Positions 20,374 to 28,269 of a DNA stretch of 31,912 nt are shown one piece after another. The stretch's first letter is position 1; each line of letters starts with the position of its first letter. This DNA comes from Chara braunii (lineage: Eukaryota > Streptophyta > Charophyceae > Charales > Characeae), in contig BFEA01000177.1 in assembly GCA_003427395.1 (NCBI GenBank), positions 808,559 through 840,470 of the forward strand, given 5' to 3'. A model generated the notes under the pieces. It saw only the letters and a list, made by a program, of their open reading frames with translations, made no database searches and was not told the origin of the DNA. The translations under genes were made by a program, and so were the position numbers.

Positions 20374-20858
20374 ACCAAAACAAAAACAATAAAATTTGAC
20401 CCCCAAACCCTAATTTCAGTTCTGGACCCGTTAGTCAGGAGCTGAAAGTGGGGGTCCCCATTAACCACTTGTGGGACTTATGGTAAATGGGACTTGGAAC
20501 CTTGGGACGAGAACTGGGACAAACGGTGACCTAAAACCGAGGTCCTCCAAGCAAACTATGATGTTTATCCCCTGTCTGTGTGATTTGGATGCTCCTCAGA
20601 GTCTGTGCTTGCTCATATTGTGAAACTAGTCAGGGACAGTCTCTTTCAAGTCAGCTTTGGCGAAACATCTATCGTCTTCTAGTTCTCGGTACTGAAATCA
20701 AGCTTTATATTCCCTATGTGGTTTCCCCATTCTTCCTGCCCGTATATGTCCTCATCAACTATGTGCTCAATATCGTACTTACCATCCATTCATCAATCTG
20801 CATGAGGGGAACATTATGTACGTTAGCAAACACATAGTAACTAAGATGCAAGAAGCAC
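20374..20858. other. Non-coding stretch
   Basis: No coding or RNA feature recognised. The interval precedes the 30-bp minisatellite. Confidence 0.5.
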
Positions 20859-20859
20859 A

Positions 20860-21036
20860 GGGTAAGTCCATAGAGGGGAACACATAAAAGGGTAAGTCCA
20901 CAGAGGGGAACACATAAAAGGGTAAGTCCATAGAGGGGAACACATAAAAGGGTGAGTCCATAGAGGGGAACACATAAAAGGGTAAGTCCATAGAGGGGAA
21001 CACATAAAAGGGTAAGTCCATAGAGGGGAACACATA
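20860..21036. repeat. 30-bp minisatellite, 5.9 copies
   Basis: The unit begins GGGTAAGTCCATAGAGGGGA and is 30 bp long. Copies start at 20860, 20890, 20920, 20950, 20980 and 21010; the last is cut after 27 bp. Units are nearly identical: one C for T at about 20911 and one G for A at about 20955. Because 30 is a multiple of three, all three minus-strand frames stay open as decapeptide repeats (VFPSMDLPFY, CVPLYGLTLL, CSPLWTYPFM). I regard these as a by-product of the period and not evidence of a gene. Confidence 0.95.
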
Positions 21037-21266
21037 CCTTCCTTTGGTACAACTTCTTCCAACGCGACCCAGAGTAAATCGCCAAGAATGAACCGTGACG
21101 GACTTCAATGTTTGTTAGTCAGTTGTTAGCTTGCTCAATGATCGTCTTTTCTTGGGCATGTTTGATATATTATCAGCTACTTTCTGAAGGTCTTCTCATA
21201 AGTTTAAACATCCACGTTGAACTTCCGGGTGGTAGTCTCTCTGATCCAGATTAAGACATCCTTTGA

Positions 21267-21370
21267 CCTATGTGGCTCTTTTTTTTTTTTTTGGGGGGGG
21301 GGGNGAAAGAGCTCCAATCTATTCGTGGGGAGCAACACGTGCTGGGAACCGGGCCCAGCCTATGTGGCTC
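21267..21370 (-). mobile_element. Minimal 5'-truncated LINE-B-family insertion with 12-bp target-site duplication
   Basis: CCTATGTGGCTC occurs at 21267-21278 and 21359-21370. The 80 bp between reads on the minus strand as the LINE-B 3'-end hairpin (21341-21359), then GCTCCCCACGAATAGAT, matching LINE-B GCTCCCCACCAATAGAT at about 11580-11597, then a C run and an A tail. The 5' end of the copy coincides with the base of the hairpin. A G run with one N at 21304 makes the exact tail uncertain. Confidence 0.85.
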
Positions 21371-21787
21371 ACACCCTTTGTGTAGCTCATTTGGCGTTCT
21401 ACCTGCGGGGAGTCCATTGCGTTGCTATATATAGTGATCACTACCTTTAGTAACTGGTCATCCCGATCCCTCTGATTTTGGCTAACGTACATATTATGGA
21501 GGGTTTGCTGCCGTGGTTTATTCATCTGTTTGGTTTGATCGTTTGTTTCTAGGTTTCTACCTGACAACATCGGCATCTGTGAATTGGGCATCTTCATCAA
21601 CTGCTGTCACTGCTCACCCATGAATTTGACATCTCTATCACCAACTATAGAGGGTGGGCCCCCATTGTAAAGAAAATCATCAATGACAAGGTATGACCTT
21701 TACTGAAACGGTCTACTATTGACTTGACTGCTCCCTCTACTACTGAACCTTGTGTCTATTCTCGACGTTCATAGGGAATAGGAACCG

Positions 21788-21943
21788 GTTTCAGCAGTAC
21801 TTGGCCCAGCTATCGGCCGCGGAAAAAAATAGAGTAGAAACGTTTCTAGTCGGATGAATTTGGGCGCTCTTGTAGTAGCCCGTACGTTTCCTAAAATCGT
21901 GGCGCGTTAATGGGCACGACTCTAGGAAGTACTGGTGGTTTAA
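21788..21943. mobile_element. TTAA/ACCACCAGTAC element, left end degraded
   Basis: The right end is GGAAGTACTGGTGGT then TTAA (21940-21943). The left end is mutated, reading GGTTTCAGCAGTACTTGG, and continues with CCCAGCTATCGGCCG, the subterminal sequence of the copy at 22333. The right side in reverse complement carries AGTCGTGCCCATTAACGCG, related to the left subterminal part of copy 3. The two sides thus resemble two different relatives. Confidence 0.65.
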
Positions 21944-21999
21944 TGGTGGTTGTGTTGTTGTACTATTGTCGTGTTGACACAACTTGACAAACTTTAAGT

Positions 22000-22160
22000 T
22001 CTTTTTTCTTTTCTTTTCTTTTTATAAAAAAAAAGAAAAAAAAAAAGAAAGAGTTCCCGCCAGAGTGGTGTTGATAAGAGCAGGCACCACTAGCACCTGG
22101 GGAGAGGCTCCATCTATTGGTGGGGAGCATCACCTGCTGGAAAACGGGTCCAGCGTTCCA
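22000..22160 (-). mobile_element. 5'-truncated LINE-B-family tail
   Basis: Read on the minus strand, this contains the hairpin GCTGGA-CCCGTTT-TCCAGC (22136-22154) followed by CAGGTG, then GCTCCCCACCAATAGAT, nearly identical to LINE-B at 11554-11597. It ends in a T-rich/A-rich tract (about 22000-22050) resembling the TTTTCTTT...AAAAAAGAAAA end of LINE-B. No clear target-site duplication was found. Confidence 0.75.
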
Positions 22161-22332
22161 TATACAGAGTATTACAGACTGAATTTGGAGTGTGTACCTA
22201 ATGCAATTTGCGTTCATCCCATTAACGGCCATTTTGTTAAATTTAACAAAATGTTTCGATTGCACGAAAAGACAGTCAAATTTGAGGTGGTTTGGGGGGG
22301 GGATTTGCACAGCTGTAATTAGTACTGTTAAG

Positions 22333-22541
22333 TTAAACAACCAGTACTTGGCCCAGCCATCGGTCGTGGCGCTTTCCCGTTAATGTGCCGCGCCTTTAGG
22401 GCTTCGGGGTACCGGACCACAATGGCTGGAAGCGCCAGCCAAAAAAAAATTGAAACGGTACCCCGGCGCTTCGGCAAAAATTGGCGCGCAAGGGCATTTC
22501 AGGCTTGACATCGATAGCTGGGCCAAGTACTGGTGGTTTAA
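22333..22541. mobile_element. TTAA-flanked element with long inverted ends (copy 7)
   Basis: It has TTAA at 22333-22336 and 22538-22541. The left end ACAACCAGTACTTGGCCCAG matches the right end in reverse complement (ACCACCAGTACTTGGCCCAG) over about 26 bp including CTATCG/CCATCG. A second internal inverted pair, GGGGTACCG (about 22407) and CGGTACCCC (about 22457), would form a nested hairpin. At 209 bp it is non-coding. Confidence 0.85.
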
Positions 22542-22660
22542 GGTTTTGTTTTCCCAGATCTTCGTATGAATGTCATAAGCAATAGGGAATTGAATGATCA
22601 GTACATCTTCTAGGTCAAATAGAAGGTAGGATTGCTGAACCTATATACTAATACAGTACT

Positions 22661-22976
22661 TGTAGCGGACCCACCAGGTGTGGTGCTCCGCTAGTGATAG
22701 AGATGGAGATGGAGGAAGAAAGGGGGAGCAAGATGCACAGCGCAGCTCCCACGCAAGACTCCAACGCACGTACTCCAAAATCGTGCAAGTGTAGAATGAG
22801 GACGAAAACAGACAACTGTTGGGGTATACCCCAGCGGACTGACTGGACTGGACTGGTCTGGCTGGTACCGACAGAGGTACCGGCCTGGACTGGACTGAAC
22901 TGCCCCCGAATAGAACACAGGCCTGTGAGAACAGGCCAAGGGGCTGGTCTCACAGGCCAACCAGAGGTCCGCTACA
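22661..22976. repeat. LTR-like repeat with TG...CA ends
   Basis: The 316-bp stretch starts TGTAGCGGAC and ends GTCCGCTACA, a perfect 10-bp inverted terminus of the TG...CA form typical of LTRs. Its left edge folds into a hairpin (TAGCGGA/TCCGCTA plus CCACCA/TGGTG, 22663-22693). Near the right edge GGCCTGTGAGA and TCTCACAGGCC (22920-22930, 22948-22958) are inverted. There is no matching 5-bp duplication and no polypurine tract or primer-binding site beside it. It may be a solo LTR, or the 3' LTR of gypsy-2 whose partner would lie past the window. Confidence 0.55.
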
Positions 22977-22977
22977 C

Positions 22978-24120
22978 GATCCTCGACCTGTGATGGGTCG
23001 CCTAGATGCAAACACGCTTCCGCCAAGAAGCGGAACTCTACCAAAGAAAAAGAAAATCTGAGTAGTCTAGGATGCGGAGCAAGCTCCATGCTGAGTCTAT
23101 GCGATGCAACCGAGGATAGAAAATGTCACAAAATAGCAATGTCACAGCTAACAGCGTGAAAGCAGAAGCAACTAACTAGTATACATGTCCTAGGAAAGCA
23201 GAAGCAACTAACTACCATACATGTCCTAGGAAAGCAGAAAGTAGTGACAACTAGATCCTAGAATGTTGGAGGCAGTAGCCTCAATCTGGGAACAACTGAC
23301 TAGTGTATAAGTCCTAAGAACAGCAAAAGCAGAACAGCTAAATCATAGAAATGTCAGAGGCAGTAGCCTCAGTCTGAGAGCAATAAAGCAACAACAAGTC
23401 ACCCATATGTCACAGGAGAAATGTGTCGCAAACCAAAGGGTGGGATGGTCTCTGAGGGTGGCGAATGCAGCCTAGGGGTCGAAAACTCCTAAGGGCATCC
23501 ACACATAATGATAGGGGAAACACATGTCATCAGGCTCAATGAGGGTAGGGAACTGGGAGCGAACAGAACCAATGACCCTAACAGATAGACCATCAGGGCG
23601 GGTAATGCTCGACTAAGGGGTGACCGCTCTGGAGGGTCGACCATGCAAGGGAACAAGGGAGCCTGGTATACTGGGCACACCTAGATGAAGCATGCGGGGC
23701 TGCCTAACTACGGTGTGAGGGTCGGCAAAGGGTAGAAAGATGATGGGTAAGGGAATCATGCAAATGAGTCATAAAGTGAGGGAAGTCGGAGCTAGATCCA
23801 TAAGATGGGAAGCCAGGGCAACGCTACGGTCTCGATGCCTATGCGTATACCAAGGGAGAGCCCAACTTAGAGGAACCCGGCTAAAGGGAGACCATCATGC
23901 GACACAAGCAGGGTACTGTACAGGGCAAAGTGGTAAGAGAGTGGCGACGTCTGAAGTAGGCAGAGCTGATCGTGACGAAGTCCATGAAGCTGCCGATGAC
24001 GTCCACGATGAGAAGTCCGGAATGTCGTCGAGGAAGAGCCGCAACGTCGACAAGCTGAAGTAGCAAAACTGGAGTGGATGGAATACTGAGAAGTCAAAGA
24101 CGTGGGAAGGTAAGTCATAG
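22978..24120. other. Non-coding flank downstream of gypsy-2 pol
   Basis: This lies between the LTR-like repeat and the pol stop of gypsy-2 (read on the minus strand, it follows pol). It holds a direct 36-bp duplication (23158-23229, third partial unit to about 23261). A longer echo is present too: GAGGCAGTAGCCTCA at about 23269 and again at about 23358. Overlapping frames 23867-24572 on the minus strand are shadows of the pol end. It probably belongs to the element's 3' untranslated region. Confidence 0.5.
23158..23261. repeat. 36-bp tandem duplication plus partial third unit
   Basis: Units starting GAAAGCAGAAGCAACTAACT lie at 23158-23193 and 23194-23229, differing at three positions around AGTA/CCAT. 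A truncated unit (GAAAGCAGAA...) follows to about 23261. No coding role is seen. Confidence 0.85.
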
Positions 24121-24603
24121 TCAATCATCGTATCGAGCAGGACGACGACGAGTGCGTTGTGGACGCTTAGAAGCATCCGGCTGCTGCTGAAGGTCTGCCT
24201 CAGATGAAGCAGGCTCAACTTCAGCGGTCTCCTCAACCAGGGGATAGGGAGTAGGGTCAGTGGGCTGAGGAGGAGCAGTGAACCCAGCACGACGAGCAAG
24301 GTCATAGGCACACACCAACATGCGAGCGTGCTGCAAGTGCTCGAGGGGCTCACAGGTAGCCTCCTCATCAGGGTAACCCTTCCAACGTACGAGATACTCG
24401 ACGTGGGGAGGGTTGTCATTGGTGACTCGGCGACCAATGATGTCTGAAACGAGGAACTTCTCATGGCCGTCCACCATGATGGGTGGAGGGCGCTCGTAAG
24501 GTCGTCCAGCGAAACGCTCAGACGGTCTGCGATAAGGACGCAGTAGCGAGATGTGGTATACATCGTGCACATGAGTCTGGTGTAGGTAGTCTGGCACCTT
24601 CAC
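24121..24603 (-). pseudogene. Gypsy-2 pol C-terminus with chromodomain
   Basis: The 160-codon minus frame begins in the integrase tail (VHDVYHISLLRPY) and contains a clear chromodomain: EKFLVSDIIGRR, HVEYLVRWKGYPDEEATCEP and LEHLQHARMLVCAYD. The YLVRWKGY core and the following E/W-type strand (here TCEP where relatives have TWEP) are typical. The domain binds modified histone tails in chromoviruses and biases integration. A basic tail (RPQRTRRRPARYDD) ends the protein. A TAG at 24646-24648 (complement) separates it from the integrase core. Confidence 0.93.
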
Positions 24604-24645
24604 ACGGAAGCTGACCGGGCTAGAAGCCGTATCAGAATCGACGGC

Positions 24646-25620
24646 CTAGAGGATGCGGCATGGGCCAAAGAAGCGACTCCGAAACTTGCGAAGCGTGTCC
24701 GCTTCGAGCTGTAAGTGGTGAGCGTCGATAAGCACATCATCACCGACTTTGAATGAATGATTCATCCTCGATCGGTTCGCACGTGCTGCCATGCGAGTCT
24801 GGGAAGCGGCTATGTGCTCATGTGCGGTCTTCATGATCGACGTCATGTGTGCAACCCAATCATCCAGCGCGGGACAACTCGTGTTGGGGTGCATTTGTGA
24901 CGGTCGAAGGCAGTCCGCGAGAACACGAGGGTGATAGCCGAGGTCGCAATAGTAAGGCGACATCCCCGTGGCTGGCGATACGGCGTGGTTGTAGGCTATC
25001 TCCGCGTGGGCAAGATGGAGATCCCACTGCTGGTCGTCACGAACAATCTTTCGGAGAATATCTCCGAGAGTCCTGTTCGTGATCTCAGTCTGACCATCAG
25101 TCTGAGGATGGTAAGACGAGGAGAAGCGGAGCTGAGTGTCGTACACCTCGTGGAGCCGTCACCAGAATCGGCTGGTAAAGCGCGGGTCACGGTCAGATAT
25201 GATGCTCAGAAGTAAGTCGTGGTCACGCACGACTTGGTCAAGCACGATGTCGGCGACCTTACGTGCACTGATGGCATAGCGGCACGGAACAAAGTGTGCA
25301 CGCTTCGTGAAGCGGTCAACGACGACCAGGATAGCATCATGACGGCGAGGGGTCGGAGGACGAAGGGGACCGATAAAGTTCATCGAGATGGACTGCCAAC
25401 GACCCTCAGAGATAAATAGAGGCTGGAGCAAACCATAAGGAAGGTGGTTCGCACTGTTCACCTGCTGACAGGTGGGACACTCTGCGACGCAGCCCTTCAC
25501 AAAGTCCTTGCGCTTCAGAAAGACGTACAGACGGCTCACACGAGCCAACGTCTTGTGGAAGCCCATATGACCGGCGGCTGCCTGGTCATGGAACTCTGCT
25601 ATTGCTCGGACACGTAGCTG
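24646..25620 (-). pseudogene. Gypsy-2 integrase
   Basis: The zinc-binding HHCC module is visible as EFHDQAAAGHMGFHKT and CPTCQQV. The catalytic core follows: SISMNFIGPL, VVVDRFTKRAHF, ISDRDPRFTSRFW, a TGA (complement of 25159-25161), then SSYHPQTDGQTEITNR. The first catalytic acid, normally SMDFIG, is Asn (complement of 25378-25380). The second Asp and the Glu are intact. The C-terminal part has AYNHAVSPATGMSPYYCDLGYHPR and VGDDVLIDAHHL. Both the missing Asp and the stop make it inactive. Confidence 0.93.
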
Positions 25621-25859
25621 TCCCGTGGAGGGAACGAAAATACGGGGGTCTCTGGTGCCCTGTGAACCGTGTCTGTACACAAGACCGTTATCCCTGAGAG
25701 AGTAGTTCGGGACGGTCTTGCCACTCCGAAGGGTCGCGTGGATGTCGGGATAGTCGGGGCAGTGGCAGTACTGAGTGCGAAACTCATCGACCACTGAGTG
25801 GTGGACAGTGGTGACCGAGATGGAAGAGAGCTGGATCTGCTCCTGGTCGTGGTCAGGGC

Positions 25860-27590
25860 GTCGGGATAAGGCATCTGCGACCCGATTAGTCTCACCCTTG
25901 ATGTGCTCAGTGGTGAAACTAAACTCGGATAGGTCGCGCCACCGGCGAGCCTGTCGAGGAGTGAGCTTCGGCTTTGTCAGAAAAGCCTGGACAACAGAGT
26001 TATCCGTGCGCACCGTAAAGGGTGGCCCGTGCAGGTAGTGACGCCAGTGCCGAGCGACATAAACTACTGCAAGAACCTCACGTTCATCAGCAGTGTAGTT
26101 TATCTCGGCGGGCAGAAGCTGGCGGGAGTAGAAGGCTATTGGACAATCACCAGAGCGAGACTCGACAGTGCCGTCCTCGGCGATGGTAGGAGAATAGTCA
26201 ATAGAAGGCTCGTCAGTAGCTGGACGAGTAGCCGTCAGTCGGGAAGCAGTGGTAGGGGTAGGTGGTGGGAAGCGAGGGATACGAGGATGAGAGGAATCAG
26301 GAGAGGAGGGGAAGACCTGAGAAAGCACTGCTCCTACAGCAAAGTCTGACGCATCGGTGGTAAGGATAAAAGGACGATCAAAATCGGGTAGGTGAAGAAC
26401 CGATGCGCATGTCACCGCCTTCTTGAGGGCGTGGAAGGCGTCCTCGTGGAGGGGTGTCCAAGCCCTGGGTGGGTTCTTCCTGAGGAGGGTGGAGGTAAGG
26501 ACGTAGGAATACCTAGCGTATCCCTGGATGAAATTATTATAGTAGTTGGTCAGGCCTAAGAAGCTACGAAGCTGCTTGGCGGATGTGGGAGCGGGCCACT
26601 CCGCAGTAGCAGTGATCTTCGCGTCGTCCATGTGGAGACCCTGGTCAGACACGTAGTGTCCTAAGAAATTCACTTTGTGCTAGGCAAAGCGGCACTTGCT
26701 CAACTTGGCGTAGAAGTCATGTCTGTGCAAGCGGTCAAGGACGTCGCGGAAGTGTCTGAGGTGCTCTATAGATTTTTTTGAATCAAAAATGCAAAGACTG
26801 GGGTAGAAGAACTCGAACCTCCGAATGACAGGGTCAAAACCCGTTGCCTCAAGCGTACGACTGTAGACCAGGATATCGTCGAGATAGACGAGAACGTACT
26901 GCTTCAGGATGTCCCTGAAGATGTCGTTCATCGCCTTCTAAAAGGTAGCGGGTGTGTTGGTGAGGCCGAATGGCATCACTGTGAACTCGTAGTGGCCGAA
27001 GCGCGATCGGAACGCTGTCTTCGGCTGGTCGGCTGCAGCGACGCTGATCTGATGGTAACTGCTACGAAGATCAATCTTCGTAAAGAAGCGGTTGCCTGCT
27101 AGGCGGTCGAACAACTCATTGGAACGAGGCATGGGGTAGCTGTTCTTAACCGTGTAGCGGTTGAGACCTCGATAGTCGATGCAGAGACGGAGAGTTTCAT
27201 CCGCTTTGCAAGCAAAGAGGACAGGTGCACCCCACGGGGAGTTGCTGGGTTTAATGAAACCCAGTCTCAGGAGCTCCTCAAGCTGACACTTGAGTTCGGT
27301 GGCCTCGGGGATCGAGAGTCTGTAGGGTGTCTGGTGGTGAACACGATAGTGAGGCACAAGCTGGATGGAGTGCTCGACGTCGCGCATCGGTGGGATGTCA
27401 GCGTACGAGAACGACGATGGGAAAACGTCGTGGTACTCTCGAATGAGGTCACGAACTGCGGGCTCTAGGTTCGCTGTATATCGTGCGAGTTCCTCAGCGT
27501 TAGCGTCAGCGCGCGACGGCGGGGTGGACTCGACGGACGGCGGAGGGACGGAAGTAGAGATGAGAGTCATTGAGATAGAAGGAGGATCTG
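25860..27590 (-). pseudogene. Gypsy-2 reverse transcriptase and RNase H
   Basis: RT reads [60 protein letters not shown] (first Asp), [17 protein letters not shown], a TAG, and VLVYLDDILVYSRTLE with intact YLDD. The 81-bp insertion (26767-26847) follows in frame, then EHLRHFRDVLDRL, a second TAG, and VNFLGHYVSDQGL. RNase H has LTTDASDFAVGAVLSQV, then about 57 Pro/Ser/Thr-rich residues before PIAFYSRQLLPAEINYTADEREVLAVV, and ends with RVADALSRRPD. The long spacer inside RNase H is unusual; relatives have about ten residues there. Confidence 0.94.
26767..26847 (-). other. trnQ-UUG (fragment): 81-bp insertion carrying 3' part of an organelle/bacterial-type tRNA-Gln(UUG)
   Basis: Between the RT words SRTLE and EHLRHF, which are adjacent in relatives, lie 81 bp. 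On the minus strand the first 50 nt (complement of 26798-26847) look like the 3' part of a tRNA. The anticodon arm ACGGG-TTTTGAC-CCTGT has the seven-base loop giving anticodon TTG. The T arm is GGAGG-TTCGAGT-TCTTC. The acceptor strand TACCCCA is followed by G, as in bacterial and organelle tRNA-Gln, which start TGGGGTA. About 31 nt of AT-rich flank follow. The D arm and 5' acceptor strand are absent, so it is a DNA fragment, not a functional gene. Confidence 0.8.
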
Positions 27591-27849
27591 GCTCCATAGG
27601 GATGAGCTCGGCGTCGGGACAGGGTGGATCATAGTGTAAGAGATCCGTCACGTTCACCATAAAAAAGGTGACGTCGTCCTGTCGGATGAAGTGGGCGAAC
27701 TGCCAAGGCGAGGTGACAGTGATAGAAGGATGTGGTGTGGGCACGGAAGGCTCCGGGGGAGGAGGATCGGAGCGTGGTGTCGTAGTGGTACCTATGAAAG
27801 GTACGCGATACGTCTGTCCACACTTCGTTTTGAGAACGAGCGTGTTGGT

Positions 27850-28240
27850 CGCCCAATCGGCCACGGAGTGCCGAGAATGAAGTCGTACCCCGTCTCCATC
27901 ACATCGAAATGTGCAGAGGAGCGGTGGCGACGAGACGCCGGGGAACGATCAGTCGGTTCGAGAGTGAGGAAGAAAGGAAGGTCGGTAACCGTCTGATCGA
28001 AGAAGCACTGGGTCTTGTCATCCCCGAGGGTAACGGAGATGGGAGTCGGAGACCCTGTCGTGGGTAAGCGTGCTTCCTTCACCACAGTGGGTGAATGAAG
28101 TCGCCCTGAGAACCGGAATCCCACAGCGCTGAGTGCACCCTCGTTTAGGTCTCGAGTCGTACTGGGATGATCAGGAGGGTGCAATCAGGGTCAGAGAGGA
28201 TGGGGAGGAGGCGACGCAGTGCAGCGACATGGAGGGTGAG
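27850..28240 (-). pseudogene. Gypsy-2 aspartic protease (retropepsin-like), frameshifted
   Basis: Protease cleaves the Gag-Pol polyprotein. On the minus strand a DSGSQGDFIH motif (about 28110-28085), the DSG catalytic loop, lies in one frame. The following TVVKEARLPTT, ISVTLGDDKTQ and [16 protein letters not shown] lie in another. The last, an ILGxPWL-type strand, continues in the frame of the RT as [12 protein letters not shown]. Frameshifts are therefore near 28085 and 27860. The order and spacing are right for a gypsy protease, which acts as a dimer of such units. Confidence 0.8.
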
Positions 28241-28269
28241 AGGGCTGAGTACACTCTGTCGAGTCCTGC

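Noticed and set aside
20860-21036. CRISPR-like array
   Set aside because: The 30-bp units are directly adjacent with no spacers; it is a minisatellite.
24646-26940. Programmed readthrough or recoding of the TAG codons in gypsy-2
   Set aside because: The same element has frameshifts, a TGA, a lost integrase Asp and a foreign insertion, so decay is the simpler explanation.
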